NCBI RefSeq assembly: GCF_902686445.1
Contig: NC_062232.1
Span: 11,825,105 to 11,889,104 of the forward strand
DNA: 64,000 nucleotides
Reading direction: 5' to 3'
From: Sciurus carolinensis
Lineage: Eukaryota > Chordata > Mammalia > Rodentia > Sciuridae
Translations under genes and position numbers: made by a program
Shown: positions 1 to 11,820 of the stretch, one piece after another
Layout: each line of letters begins with the position of its first letter
Numbering within the stretch: position 1 is the first letter of the stretch
The notes under the pieces: model-generated
Told to the model about the DNA's origin: nothing
The model's database searches: none
The model's input: only the letters and a program-made list of their open reading frames with translations

Positions 1-692
1 AGTAATTTAATTGTTTACTACTTGTCCACATAGTGAATAACCCCTTTGTGTGTCCCCAGATTCTGGTACAAGGCTAATTTTCTATAAATTGTTTTTAAAA
101 AAGTCAATGGCTCCATCTACTTTAGTCTTCCACAAGTTTCCTCCTCCATAGCAGCCTCTAAGTTACATAATTCTGATACTAGTTGCAGGCCCTCTTCTTC
201 CTATCATTATTGAAAAGTGTGTTCAGTGTATGATATATTATGTTGCTTTTATTATAAGTTTTTTTTCAAACTGAACCTCCTCATAAGGTCTCCCAGGGGA
301 TACTGTTTTTCTCTTCAGTGTCTCCCAACCAGCCCTGTACCAAGACATCAGGCTAAAATCGAGCATATGCATTGACTATGACTAGGGTTAACTAGGTAGG
401 AAAGTAAGGACATATTTCTGATATTCATATTACTAGCTTACAGGGGAAAAATCCAAAGTTGTGTTTCATTTTCCTTCTTTTAAAAGTCATTTCAAAGCTA
501 AGCTTTCAATCATGCAAAAATGAGTCATCTCTTATTTTATTCATTTATTTCTGCAAACCACCCTAAAACGTAGAGATTTAAAACAATTCTTTTATTATGA
601 CCAGGATTTTAAGGATTCCAGGATTCAAAAAGGGCTTAGCTGGTCAGCTCCTTTCTGCTCCTCATGTCTTAACCAGGCAGTGTGGGGTCTGT

Positions 693-1395
693 TGGGTTGG
701 GTTGTGCAGTCCTATAATCCCAGTAATTTGTTGTGGCCCAAAGGCTCGAGACCCCACAAGGACCACCAGAGACCACGATCAATGCAAGCCAGCAAAGAGT
801 CATTTATTAGCAAGTTCGAGCCTGGTCCTCTGCGTCCTTAACCGGTGACGCTAAGAGAGGCCCCGAGCCCTCATTAGCAGGTTTTTATAATGAAAGGCAA
901 GCAGTTTTACAGTGTTCTTTAATTGGTTAACATTTGAACAGCTAAACATTAGTCCTCCTCCTCTGGTTGGGTCTGGCCATCTATTTGATTCTCATTGGAT
1001 CCTGGCAGAACTGAACGGTCCTAGTGGAATGAAGGGAGGAGGTAAGGGTGAACTATTGCAGGAGATGAGTCGGGGCTAAGCCCCGCTCCCGTCCTTGACG
1101 GATAAGGTCTCCAGGAAAACCGCACATTCCTCGGACAAATATCTCTTAACAACCTTGGTAAGCACAGGGGCCCAGCAGTCCTGTTTATCCTTGAGACAGT
1201 TAGCAGCACAGATACCACCATGCTCTCAACAATTTGGGAGGCTGAGGCAGGAGGATGGCAGCCTCTGCAACTTAGAAAGACCCTGTCTCAAACAAAAGAT
1301 AAAAATGAGCTGGGGAATGTACCTCAGTGGTAAGTGCCCCTCGTTGAATCCATAGTGCCACATGCACACACACAGAAGAAAGAAAAACAAGGTGT
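693..1395 (+). mobile_element. B1-ID composite SINE split by an ERV LTR
   Basis: Left half (693-731) resembles the B1 start with 'cctataatcccag'. The right half (1232-1395) continues 'gggaggctgaggcaggagga', then 'ccctgtctcaaa' and an ID-like unit 'gagctggggaatgtacctc' followed by an AC/A-rich tail. The break coincides exactly with the LTR ends. Confidence 0.75.
732..1231 (-). mobile_element. Solo endogenous retrovirus LTR (ERVK/class II-like)
   Basis: A 500-bp element reads, on the minus strand, from TG to CA. On that strand it has a TATAAAA box (complement of 883-890) and an AATAAA polyadenylation signal near 801-806 shortly before the 3' end. Flanks are atttgt (726-731) and atttgg (1232-1237), a 6-bp target-site duplication with one mismatch, as expected for class II ERVs. 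It is richer in CpG than its surroundings, so it looks comparatively young. No internal retroviral sequence remains, which fits a solo LTR left by recombination. Confidence 0.8.
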
Positions 1396-1721
1396 GGGGG
1401 TTGGAGGGCAAAGAGGTCCTACTTCCAAGATGGTTTCTTCCCTTGCAGATCTGGGTGTCCTAAGGGCTTGCTACACTCTTTCTCCACATGGTGACTTATC
1501 TTTTGGGCCCTTTCTTTCTGGCTTCGGGATTGATCAGAGCATGTTGGATTCAAGATGGGTTGCACTTCTTACATGGCAGTTGCTTCCAGGCCTCTTAAGA
1601 GCTTAAGTCTGTAGTGGATGCAGGTCCTCATCTGCTGTATTCTGTTGATAAAGCAGTTCCGACCTGGATCTCAGGGATGTGGGAAATAGTCTATGCTTCT
1701 GGATGGGAGTGGTGGACAGAA

Positions 1722-2191
1722 TGTGGTCTATTTTGAATTTAATACATCATCTTGTAACAGTAGTCCACGTCACCTTTTGAATATAGCCCTCACTGCTTAT
1801 TTTCAAAGGGACATGTTTTCTTTTTCTCTTCTCCTAACCAGGGGGCGGGGAACAAATTACCTTGAGTTATCTGTCCTTGAGCACAACAAACACCACAGGA
1901 AGAAGTCACTGAAGATCTAGGAAGTGACTAGCTCCCAAATATACAAGTGAATGTCAATTACAACCATCAAGGATCACACCTGGGATCCCCTGTCAGGGCA
2001 CACCTGGAATGCAGCCTTTGAAGAGCTTCTTTAGAAGTCCTGTTTTCCCAGCTGGGCAGAATCACAGCCTCAGTGACTGAGTCCCCTGTGCTTGTCCTTT
2101 GCTACCAAAGCATAAAACAACTTTCCTCCTGTTTCTCAAAACTGTGTCCTCATTATTGGATTGGCACTGGGAACAAGGGCTGAGCTTAACA
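1722..2191 (+). mobile_element. ERV LTR, family A, plus-strand copy
   Basis: Starts TGTGGTC after a purine-rich run (1701-1721) that could be a polypurine tract, and ends GCTTAACA. It aligns along its length with the minus-strand element at 14281-14776: shared 'cttgtaacag', 'aaagggacatg', 'gttatctgtcc', 'cagaatcacagcctc', 'tattggattggca'. The polyadenylation signal is degraded to CATAAA near 2110. No clear target-site duplication is visible. Confidence 0.7.
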
Positions 2192-3146
2192 ATCTTGCAG
2201 TTATTGTTTGGATACATGACACCCGAATCACATTTCTGGAATTACTCATGAGTCTGATAAGGCCCTGCTGAGCTTGGATCTGTTGACTGTGTGATTATCT
2301 TACTCTGACTTTAGATCCTCACTGAGTTCCCACAAATATTGAGCATTTTGAAAATATAACTAATGAAAAATTGTATGACCTTTGATTTGGTGTTTGAAAA
2401 TGCCTATATTCGTATGTCACAAAAAACAATTTTTTTTCCTCTTCCAGTACACTAGAAATATTCAACTGGAACAAGACTGGAAATAGCTCTTAAGTACAAA
2501 ATGCTAATTGATTAAGAATTGATGTGACAAAATCGTTGCAGGAAGCAAATTCAGTGGAAGTCAATTTCTTCCTAGCTCACTGGACTCTTTTCTCCACATG
2601 GGTGGCTTTCCCCTGGGGCCCTTTCCCTATGGCTTGGGATTATTAGAGCATGTTGGGCTCAAGGTGATTGGACTTCTTACATGGTAGCTGGCTTCCAAAG
2701 AGAAATAAAAAAAAAAAGAATATATATATGTGCACTGAGAGGTACCATTGGGATGCTATGATAAGTCTGTTTCATCTATGAATTTTTTCAATATATACCT
2801 TAGGCCTGTAGGTGAAGCCTTAGGAGTGTTTGAATATTGCATAGGATCAAGATAAAGAGACTGTTTAATTTTGGCCCAGTGCAAAGAACCACTTCGAACT
2901 AAGGCAAGTCCTGTTCACAATCACAACTAATATACTGAGAGAGATTCATAATGCCTGCCTATCCACTTGGACAGATAATATTTGGACTGTATTTAATATT
3001 TAAAATATTTTCCCATTCCTAATTTTTTGACAGATTGTAGATTTGTTCCCTCCATTTGTCAATGTGATTACAATAGCATGCCTCAGCTTAAAGAGTTTAC
3101 ACTCCATTGAAGAGTATTAGAACATTTACAGGACACAATTGTGGAT

Positions 3147-3147
<1 letters not shown>
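2192..3147. other. No gene; LTR-like fragment plus unassigned sequence
   Basis: About 2585-2700 repeats the 1466-1605 segment ('ctccacatggg', 'agcatgttgggctcaagg', 'cttcttacatgg'). The remainder is AT-rich and unassigned. Confidence 0.5.

Positions 3148-3183
<36 letters not shown>
3148..3183. repeat. (GT)n microsatellite
   Basis: About 18 uninterrupted GT units, long enough to be polymorphic. Confidence 0.95.
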
Positions 3184-4384
3184 ATGTAGGGGGGTTGTTT
3201 TTGCTTTTGTTTTATTTTAGTACGTAATTTAACAAATTTGTATCTATTTCAGAGAGAAAGCATAGGATTTTTTTCTACCATTAAACTTTTCTATTATATT
3301 TTTATTTACTTAATGGATATTGCCACCTTCAAATGAACACATCTGACCAAGCTTAGGTGGAACCAAAGTTTATTTTTTGCTAATTCCTTAAAAGTTTTCA
3401 TATGACTTGAAGCAGTTGGAGAAACCTGGAAGTATTCTCAAATTCCAGGAGTAAAAATCATTCAGTTGTCTATTTATTAGATAAGGCATAAATTAGGTGT
3501 TAGAAAATTTTGTAGGCCTTTTGGCTTTCTTAAAAACAGCAGATGGGGCACAGCCCGCTCCTCTGCTGTCAGTCAGCAAATGGGCACACCTGTATGTCTT
3601 TAGCACAAATGAGACCAAGCAACTGTTTGGCAGGACAATACCAATACATGTGTTGATGGTGAATCAGCAGCATGATATTCAGAAACAAAGAACTGCATCT
3701 TTTGTAGGGGCTGTAATTAGCTGCCTTGGATATTTGTGACATACTATGAAAAAGGGACTTAGCAACAAAACAACCTCACATAGGGGTAATTCTGGCAAAA
3801 TATGCACCACAAATAATCCCTTAACAAAAGACACCTGGTATTTATCAGTAGTAACATGAAACATACATAATTTTCCTGCTGGGATTCTTTGCTTATAGTC
3901 AAATTAAATGTTCTGTTTTTAGAATCTTTGTGTTCTGTAATGTGTTGAGAGGAAATGAGGATCCTTGATAATAGGGAAAGTATTCTATAGAAAAGACCCC
4001 AACTGTAAAGGGAAAGGGAAAGAAGCCAGAGACTGATGAAGAGCTTAGTGAAGATGTAGCTGTATTTCTAATAGATGACCAGTCTAAACAATGAATCTGT
4101 CTTCATTCATCAATTGATACACTTTGAAATTGAGGTATCTAAATAAGATTTAGGCCCTAAGATATCAGAATATCATATGAATGATGAAGAAAACATTTTC
4201 AACAGCAAAATCTTTGTTTTAGGATAACAATAATAACTTGATGAAGATTGCAAATATGTCTATAAACTTCAAACTGAATATTTGCTTGTTTGACACAATA
4301 ATTAAAGTTGAAATAGGAAACTTGAAAAAACTTCAGGAACTAAAAATTAATTAGTTTTGCAGGAAGTTCCAACTTTCCCTCTAA
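3184..4384. other. No recognisable gene or repeat
   Basis: AT-rich unassigned sequence. An 80-codon open frame at 3497-3739 has no recognised family and no splice or promoter context, so it is not annotated as a gene. Confidence 0.5.
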
Positions 4385-4705
4385 AGGTTTGGTAATTTTG
4401 TTTGCTGGAACAACTGACAGTAGATAGATTAATAGGAGAAAGACACTCGGCTTTATTATGTGTATAAGCATGGGAGTCACACAAAATATCCACTCAAAGA
4501 AGAGCCAAATACCCTCTTAAATACCCTCTTCATAGAGGAGAAGGAAATGGGAAATATAGGCAATTCCTATAGAAAGTGGCTTTTAGGGGACATGGTTGAG
4601 GCCACAAGAATAGACAATGACCTGGGACAAAGTTCCTCTGGGCTCTCAGTATGGCAATTGACTTTTAGTCTCTTGTGATGTGAGTTTAGTCATCCTTCAT
4701 TAAGA
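4385..4705. mobile_element. Old LTR-like repeat, related to 13420-13990
   Basis: Shares with the 13.4-14.0 kb segment the order: a 'gtttgctgg/gtttggctg' start, 'attataggagaaaga/tcacaagaaaaaac', then 'gtgtataagcatgggagtc/gtgcatacacatgagtcc' and 'acaaaatat'. Family not named. Confidence 0.4.
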
Positions 4706-4715
4706 AAGCAGTAGA

Positions 4716-4845
4716 GGCTGGGTTGTGACTCAGTGGTAGAGCGCTTGCCTAGCATGTGTGAGGCACTGGGTTCGATCATAGCACTACATAAAGATAAATA
4801 AGAAAGGGTTGGATTCTTAGGAAAACAATAATAAAGGAGCAACAT
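4716..4845 (+). mobile_element. ID SINE
   Basis: tRNA-Ala-like body with A box around 'tgactcagtggtagagcgc' and B box 'gggttcgatca', followed by 'ataaagataaataag' tail. Among the best preserved ID copies here. Confidence 0.9.
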
Positions 4846-4899
4846 CCCTTTAAAAAAAAAAGCAGTGGAAACAATGGCTGAATAAGAAACACAAGATGG

Positions 4900-5002
4900 C
4901 GGACTAGGGATGTAGCTTATTGGCAATGTGCTCGCCTAGTATGCTCAAGACTCTTGGTTCAATCTCCAGTACTGCTAAAACAAAACAAAACAAACCCATA
5001 GA
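4900..5002 (+). mobile_element. ID SINE
   Basis: 'actagggatgtagct' start, 'ttggttcaatctccagtac' B-box region and an (AAAAC)n tail. Confidence 0.85.
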
Positions 5003-5530
5003 AAACAAACACATGATAAATAATGGCAGCAAAGCCACAAAACAATTCTGCAGGGTATCTGAGGACAAGCACTTCAATAACACACAGTTAAGGGACTCAC
5101 ATGAGCATCCAGCTCTGAAAGTCATTACATTTCATTAAATCTGTTTCCTGAATAAAATGATGTCACTGTGACCTTCATGAAACAAGAGTCCTAAAAGGAA
5201 AAGTGAAGAATCTAGCTGGTGAAGGAGGCAGAATTCTGGCTCATGTGCAAACCTTAGCCCACCAATCTTGTCTCTGTAATTGCTCAGTGAGACATTTTTA
5301 ATCATGCAATTTTATGACTCCCCACACGAATTTTTTTTTGGGGGGATGGAATGAGCATATTCGGATAGGGATAATTCCCACTCTTGAGAACTATTATGTG
5401 GCTGGCCAGTTGCAGTCAGAACAGTGAATGAACCACTCACTAGGAAAATTGAGTTACTTGAATAGAATATTCAACTCTTTATTGGGCACTGAATTCAGAC
5501 ACTTCTGTTATTGAACTTTAAGACTGCCAC
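5003..5530. other. No recognisable gene or repeat
   Basis: Unassigned sequence with a short T/G-homopolymer run near 5331-5345. Confidence 0.5.
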
Positions 5531-5605
5531 AGGGATTAAAGGAGACAACATATATGAAGTATTTAGAATATGCCTGGCACATAATAATTGCTCAGTAAAC
5601 AATAA
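5531..5605 (+). repeat. MIR fragment
   Basis: The 'aatatgcctggcacataata' and 'tgctcagtaaac' segment matches the MIR 3' region. Confidence 0.6.
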
Positions 5606-5693
5606 CTAGAATTATGATTATTATGATTGATATATCAATTGTAAGCATGATTTGTCATGTAAGACCCAAACATTAGAGAATAGGTTGTTTTTG

Positions 5694-5884
5694 TTTGTTT
5701 TTTTCATACTGAAAATTGAACCCGGAGTGCTTTATCACTCACTGAGCTACATCCTTATCTCTTTTTAATTTCTTTTTGAGACAGGATCTTGCTAAGTTGT
5801 AGAGGCTGGCCTCCCACATAAAATCCTCCTGCCTCAACCACCTGAGTTGCTGGGATTATAGGCATGTGCCATCATGCCCAGCTT
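5694..5884 (-). mobile_element. B1-ID composite SINE
   Basis: Read on the minus strand: B1 part ('gcatgatggcacatgcctat', 'gaggcaggagga') followed by an ID part whose complement is seen as 'aattgaacccggagtgc..actgagctacat'. Confidence 0.9.
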
Positions 5885-7157
5885 AGAGTTTTGTTTATTT
5901 TTCTGCTAGGACCACTCTCAGGCCAAATTTTCTAGGAATAGTTGGCATCTGGTGTTATTTATTGATAAGGGATGTGCAAAGCATGTAGTCTTAGAAATGC
6001 TTGCCTCTATGATTTAATTGTGAAGTGCTTCATTCTCCAACATATTCCTTTGGGGATAGAGAAGGATATCTGAAAATGAGTCTCCAAATTATCCAACATA
6101 TAGTAGGTGCTTGGCAAATGGTACCTTCTCTTACCTGGTCTTAACCACACCTCCTCCTTGTCACTCTTATTTCTCATAGCCCTAAACCTTGATTCTAGTC
6201 CAACTACAGTCAGTGCATGATTGCTCTCCATGCCTTTGAATGCCTTTTTATTCCTCTGTTGAAGAGGAATAACACTTTTCTTTCCATGCTTCCAATGGCT
6301 GAGTCAAGCATGGTGTTCTCCATGAAGCATGCTGAGCAACATGAGCCTGCTTAGGGGTGAGGAACCAAGAGCAGGCACCATATGCACAGGAACTGAATGT
6401 ATGAACCCTCATAGGCCCCCAACATCAACTGTCCTTCCAGAAAGAACAAATGAAAGACATTAGTGAACCCAGAGGAATTTAAGGTAAGACACTGGGCTGT
6501 ATTTTTCACAATATCCTTCAGACTTTGGACTCAATGCCAAGGAAGATAGGGAGGGGGCTAAGATTGGGTTAACAACTCCAGATTTGATGATGGAGATACC
6601 ATCTTGGAGGGCGTTTATCTGACACCCACAGAGGGTCAGGCTGAAGACACAGAATCATAAATCAAAGTCCATTCTGGAAAGAATATTTTTGCTCATGGGA
6701 ATTTTGAAGATTGGGAAACTGAAAATCTGTGCCCTATTGCTAATAAAATATTCTTTAGCTATAAACTTTATTAAGAAAAATTGTCTAAAACTTGGAAATA
6801 AGACCAAATAATGACTGCATGTTCTTTCAGTGACATAAGGGAGCTTTTCCAAACAGGCTCACCCAAGGATTATTTACCCTAGAGGGAAATATACCTTCCC
6901 TTGACTTACTATTAACTCTTAATTAGGGCCCAGACTCTGAGGTTACATAACTTGAACCTTTCTTCATATTATTGACAAGTAAATAATTTCTATCCAGTAA
7001 AATTATAGATAACCCCAAAGATTATGTTTTTGTTGTCCTGTAAGACAATAGCTACTCATATCTAATTTCATAGAGTTTATTCCTTTGTTCTGCCAATGCC
7101 TGCATGTACTCAGACTCTCAATTCTCCTTTGAATTAACATTACTATTTTGCTATTGG
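5885..7157. other. No recognisable gene or repeat
   Basis: Unassigned AT-rich intergenic sequence. Short open frames here have no family resemblance. Confidence 0.5.
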
Positions 7158-7463
7158 TGCTAGCTTTCCTTCACTGTGACAAAAGTACCTGAGACATCAA
7201 CTTTTAAGAAGGAAAGGTTTATTGTGGCTCACAGTTACACATTTTCAGATGCTCACTCATGGAGGCTGAGAAGTAAAGAGGAAAAAGGGGAGGGGCTAGG
7301 GTCCCAATATCCCTTTCAAGGGCATGCCCTCTTATGACCAAGAGAGTTCCAACTAGGCCCCACCTCTTAAAGGTACCACCACCTCCTGATAGCTCCTCAG
7401 GCTGGAAACAAAGCTTTTATTTAACACGTGAACCTTTGGGGGACACTTATCCAAACCATAACA
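7158..7463 (-). mobile_element. MaLR-type LTR
   Basis: Ends in 'ccaaaccataaca', the complement of the MaLR start TGTTATGGTTTGG. Internal 'gaaggaaaggtttatt', 'ggctcacag' and 'ggccccacctctta' follow the rodent MaLR order. Shorter than the 20.2-kb copy, so internally deleted. Confidence 0.75.
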
Positions 7464-8019
7464 CTCTTACTAATGAGTGAATAAGTCAGTGATAAGTCAT
7501 TTTATATTTGCATAAGTCATGTTTCTAACATTTAAGATAAACCCTGGTCTTAAAGTCACAATCTTTAGGAAAAGGTATTAAGTACTTTGTTCAAGAAGAG
7601 ATTTTCAAAATGAAAGTTAAAGGTTTCCTCCTTCCAGTAAGTTTGGAACAAATTAGAGATAAACAACTAGAATACTTAGTTGCCGATGACAGACAATGAG
7701 TCCAGAAAGTGCCATTTTGAACGTTGCAAATATGTTCATCAGAAAGATGTATTAGGAATGAGATAATGCATAACAATGAGCTAAACTGAGTGATTCATCA
7801 GTTGAGTACTTTTTTAAAAAAATTCGGGTTCATTTAACTTTAAAGTCTGTGTCAGTTTTGGATTTAAGATAAACTATTACTTGACAGTTTTTCTAACCCA
7901 ACAGAAATCCATAAAAAAGGATTGGGAGGAAAGAGTTATAGGTCTTTTATTCTGCTTTCAGTAGAACTTGTAATTTTCCACAATCCTCCCGATTCCTTCC
8001 TTCATTTGCCATATTCAGG
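7464..8019. other. No recognisable gene
   Basis: Unassigned. A purine-rich run near 7913-7930 could be a remnant polypurine tract ahead of the next LTR, but the boundary is unclear. Confidence 0.4.
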
Positions 8020-8560
8020 GGCATGTGTGAAGGATATGGAAAATAATATCCCCCAAGAAAAGGGGAATGACAGCCGTCAGGGAGGATGGAGGACAATGGG
8101 TCCCAGGAGAAAGAAGGTAAACATTAGACTCTGGGACCTGGTCTTTCATCCTTTCTGGGTAACACTGAGTTCTGGAGGGGAAGACAAACAAATGGGCTCT
8201 GGGCTCTGGGCTCTGGATTTTTATCCCAGTAACAATGAGATTCAAGCTTTTACACTGTTTCCCTGAGTTAGAATGAGTTTTGAGCTTTTACACCTGTTTT
8301 CCTAGTTAGATTTTTCACCTGCAAAACTGGTTTCCTGACTGCCCAGCAGGCACATCCCAAGTCTGTAATGATTAAGTCACACCAAACATTCTGCTATGGT
8401 TAACTCTCATTAAAACCTATAAAAAGCAGACCCCTTTTGTAACCAGTCACCATTTTCTCCCCTGAAAATGTGCCATGTGCCATTCCACCACTGCTTAATA
8501 AAGACAGCTTGCTGATCCAAGGTCTGCTCCTGTTCTCGGTTATTTTTGCTTATAATGTGC
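8020..8560 (+). mobile_element. ERV LTR-like element (class I type)
   Basis: TATAAAA at 8418-8424 and AATAAA at 8497-8502 are spaced about 80 bp apart, followed by a short T/C-rich 3' segment, the usual U3-R-U5 order. A heptamer (ctctggg) is tandemly triplicated near 8198-8219 in the U3 part. Outer ends are approximate; no duplication was identified. Confidence 0.55.
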
Positions 8561-8694
8561 AAAGTCTAAAACCTTACTTTGAATACTACTCTCGTTTTCT
8601 GAGAGACTTGAGAGGTTCTGTTTGTATTTTTCTTCACAAACTCCTAGGGGAATCATTGGTATTCCCATAGTGGAGTTGTGTTGGGATTTGGAGA

Positions 8695-8905
8695 CTAGAT
8701 GTAGTATAAAACAGTGGCTCAAATTCCAGATCCCTGGCTAAACTGTCTGGTTCAAATCTCAGTCCTGCTTCCTACATATATTCCAATTATTTGACCTCTG
8801 TTAAGTTTCAGTTTCTTCACTTGTAAAATGGAGATAATAATAAAATCAGAGTCCTTCTAAGTTGTATGGCATAGTGACTAGCAAATGGTAAGTGTTCACA
8901 GAGAG
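8695..8905 (+). repeat. MIR
   Basis: Core order is present: 'ggttcaaatctcagtcctgc', 'ttgacctctgttaagtttca', 'cttcacttgtaaaatggaga', 'aatggtaagtgttcac'. Confidence 0.85.
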
Positions 8906-9955
8906 GGTGATGTTGTTATTTCTTGGGTAGGGAACATGAAACCAAGCAAAGCATTCCCATTTTGTACATGGCTCACCTTTTGGGTGTCTCTTTAATCATT
9001 TCCCCTTTCTCCACTTTATTCAATAAGGCTATAATGAGAAATTAATAGGATTTCAGTATTGATTTGTGTTATCTTATTTGGAAACAAAACAAAAAATAAA
9101 AATCAGAAAAGTTAAATATCTCATTTCCAACAGAAAGAATTTATTAAATTGCATCCTTTCTCATAAATGTATTCCTAATTTTTTCCTTTGTGGGCAATAA
9201 TGCTCCCACTCCCTTCCAAAAGATTTTTTTTTTCCTGAACCTTCAAACCCAGTTATGAAGAGGGGGTCACTGCTCCTTCTTCATTCCTATGGTAGCATTC
9301 TGGGGCAATCTGATGCTGTAATGTTGCATGAGAAGGAAAAGAAGCATCCATTTCAGTTACCATTTGAGCTGTGTTGCCAGGCCTGGTTTTATCAAGTATG
9401 ACAGCCTAATTATAAGGCTTCCTACACAATCGTTTTAGGCGACCAAGATCTCCTTGTCCTGATGTGAGTCTCATGTATTGTAAAGCAGCTCTTTCCTGAT
9501 GTATTCATAAAGTGTGTTTATATGAGGCAAATCTTTGAAGGGATTCTGAACAATTTCACCCCCAAATTTCCTAAAGTTGTCTGAGATATTCTACTTAAAT
9601 GACAACTCCCGGTGCCAAAAATGGCATCTGGAGGAGGAATTCCAAAGACACTTGGAAGTATTATTGATCCTAAGTACAGATATTAACTATGTGCACAACT
9701 GGTACACAACTGGATGGGGGTACTTGGGGTTGACAAGAGTTTACATGATTAGCTGGGGACAACTGAAGATGGAACACACTGAGCTGTAATTTTGTGTTTT
9801 TCCTACTTAAGGTTCAAGTTGAAGTTTAGTGGTCACCTAGTTAAGCTGCTGTATGTATTTTCCTGACCTCAGAATGGAGGACTTTAAGGTAAAATGATCT
9901 TGAGGTCCCTTGCAACTGTAAGCTTGGATGCTGTTATTTTTTTTGCTGTTATTGT
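8906..9955. other. No recognisable gene or repeat
   Basis: Unassigned sequence; no open frame here resembles a known protein. Confidence 0.5.
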
Positions 9956-10600
9956 TGTTTTCATTTCCTTCAATATTAAAAAAGTACAATTTGCCCTTAG
10001 CAAAATGTACAGATATTAAGCATAGTCCTTGATGAGCTTTGTCAAAGATATTTACTTTGTGACCCCCTTCTAAATCAAGATATAGAACATTTCCATCACC
10101 CCATAAAGTTCTTTGTGACCTTTCACAAATTAATACTCCTTCCCCATATGTAATCACTGTTCTGATTTCTATTGACACATATTCAAGAACTTTATATAAA
10201 TCAAACTATATAGTATGTTCTTATATCTGGCTTCTTTCACTTATTGTAATGCTTTTGAAATGCAGCCATGTTCTATCATGGGTCCTCCTGTTTTATTGCT
10301 GAATTATATTCCACTGTATGTATATATGAAAATTTCTGTATCCATTCTCCTTTTGATGGAAGTTTGAGTTTTGGGCTATTGTGAATAAGGTCAAATAAAT
10401 ATTCTTATGCAAATCTTTAGGTATACATATAGTTTTGCTCCTCTTGGGTAAACACTTAGGAGTGGAATTGGTGGGTCATACAGCAGATGGATTTTAGCTT
10501 TATATAGAGCTGCCAAAAAGTTTTCCAGAGTAATTGTACTCTTTTCCATTCCCATCAGCCTTGTATGAGAATACCAGATGCTACACATCTTGGATGCTCT
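9956..10600 (-). mobile_element. Old L1 (L1M-type) 3' fragment
   Basis: Contains the antisense L1 3' signatures 'tatattccactgtatgtata', 'tctgtatccattctcc' and 'aggagtggaattggtgggtc'. Heavily mutated, no coding capacity. Confidence 0.75.
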
Positions 10601-11150
10601 GTTCTTCTTTTTATCATGTGTGCATCTCCCCTGGGTATGTTCGTTCCTAAGGAAACCAAAGAGAGGATCACTGTTGCTAGCAAAGGTTTACTTGAAAAGT
10701 AACCCTAAACATATAAGATTATGAGAAAACAGCATTCATTGATCACATTGAAGGTAACTTTTGAGTTAGTATTAGCTACAAAGCATCTTAAAGTAACTTA
10801 AAGTTGCAGTGTGATTTATGAAAAACTGTGGAGATATATAATAGTACGCTGATTTATCATTTCCTTGTAGCTCCTTAGAATGGCCAGAAAACTAGTTTCT
10901 AGTATATTTGCATGCAGAGACTTGGCAATTTGCCCTAGCAATAGGCAGACAGGAGTAAAGTGGTAATTTGTTCCTCTATCAAATTTGAGGTAATTTTGGA
11001 AAAGGAATCCCTAGCAAACTGGTGGTATATATTAGGGGCTCTAGGAATAAAAAAGCAGATTGGACAAAATGTCATAAACCTAATAGGTATGGAAGAAAAT
11101 GTCATGCAGGATGACTTTCTTGTTGTGAGTGAAGAGGTCATTTGAATGGT
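10601..11150. other. No recognisable gene or repeat
   Basis: Unassigned. Complementary short open frames at 10935-11145 look fortuitous. Confidence 0.5.
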
Positions 11151-11154
11151 AGCT

Positions 11155-11360
11155 TAATAATTTGCCATCATTTATTAAATGCTTACTATATGCTAGGCAC
11201 TGGACTAAACTTTTTCATTTATCAATTTATTTAATTCTTACAACAGCCTTACAAAATTTGCAATATTGATTTCCCAATGTTATGGAGGAGGAAAGTGAAG
11301 TTCATAGAGTTTGTATAATTTACCCAAAGATACAACTATTACATAGTAGATCTCAGATTT
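11155..11360 (-). repeat. MIR
   Basis: Complement of the MIR order: 'tgcttactatatgctaggca', 'ttaattcttacaacagcc', 'ggaggaggaaagtgaag'. Confidence 0.85.
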
Positions 11361-11435
11361 GAATGCAACAGTGCCACTGTCAAGTGACACTTAGATGAAG
11401 AAAGTTGAGCTGAATGGAAGAAAAGTGTTTTGTTG

Positions 11436-11628
11436 TTTGACATGGTGGTGCATGCCTGTAATCCTAGTGTCTCAGAAGGCTTAGGCAGGATTGCAAATTT
11501 GAGGCCAGCCTCAACAACTTAGTGAGGCCCTGTCTCAAAATAAAAAATAAAAAGGGTTGGAGTTGTGACTCAGTGGTTTAGTGCCCCTGAGTTCAATCCC
11601 CAGTATCAAAACAAAACAAAAGAAAACA
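11436..11628 (+). mobile_element. B1-ID composite SINE
   Basis: 'gacatggtggtgcatgcctg' B1 start, 'ccctgtctcaaaataaa' linker, then ID 'ggttggagttgtgactcagt' and an (AAAAC)n tail. Confidence 0.92.
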
Positions 11629-11776
11629 AATGTGTTGACTGTGTGTGTATGTATGTGTAATAGTGGGACCATCAAGTTTTTCAAGCATAAAAATAAATCC
11701 CAGTAGTATAAAATTTTGTGGAGGAAGTGGAATGGAAATATGAGGTTGCTTACAGAGGAAAAGTTTGCAAAATTTC

Positions 11777-11780
<4 letters not shown>

Positions 11781-11817
<37 letters not shown>
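11781..11817. repeat. (TA)n microsatellite
   Basis: About 18 uninterrupted TA units, self-complementary and likely variable in length. Confidence 0.95.

Positions 11818-11820
<3 letters not shown>

Larger units (their letters stand above)
555..1605 (-). mobile_element. Old LTR-type repeat interrupted by a SINE
   Basis: The left part (555-690) starts with the 'accaccc..aaaacgtagagatttaaaacaa' kind of terminus shared with copies near 25125, 30035 and 41352. The right part (about 1440-1605) has the 'ctccacatgg..agcatgttgg..cttcttacatggc' segment repeated at 2585-2700. Between them sits a SINE that itself carries an LTR. Strand is assigned by analogy to MaLR/ERVL-type LTRs; family not named. Confidence 0.5.

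Noticed and set aside
597..1221. Several short open frames on both strands
   Set aside because: They lie in the old LTR, SINE and ERV LTR and have no viral or host protein resemblance.
3497..3739. 80-codon open frame
   Set aside because: Faint thioredoxin-fold-like look in a few residues but no alignable family, no splice or promoter context, and AT-rich surroundings.
4716..4790. tRNA-Ala-like gene with A and B boxes
   Set aside because: This is an ID SINE: no intact acceptor stem or anticodon arm, an A-rich tail, and many sister copies in the window.
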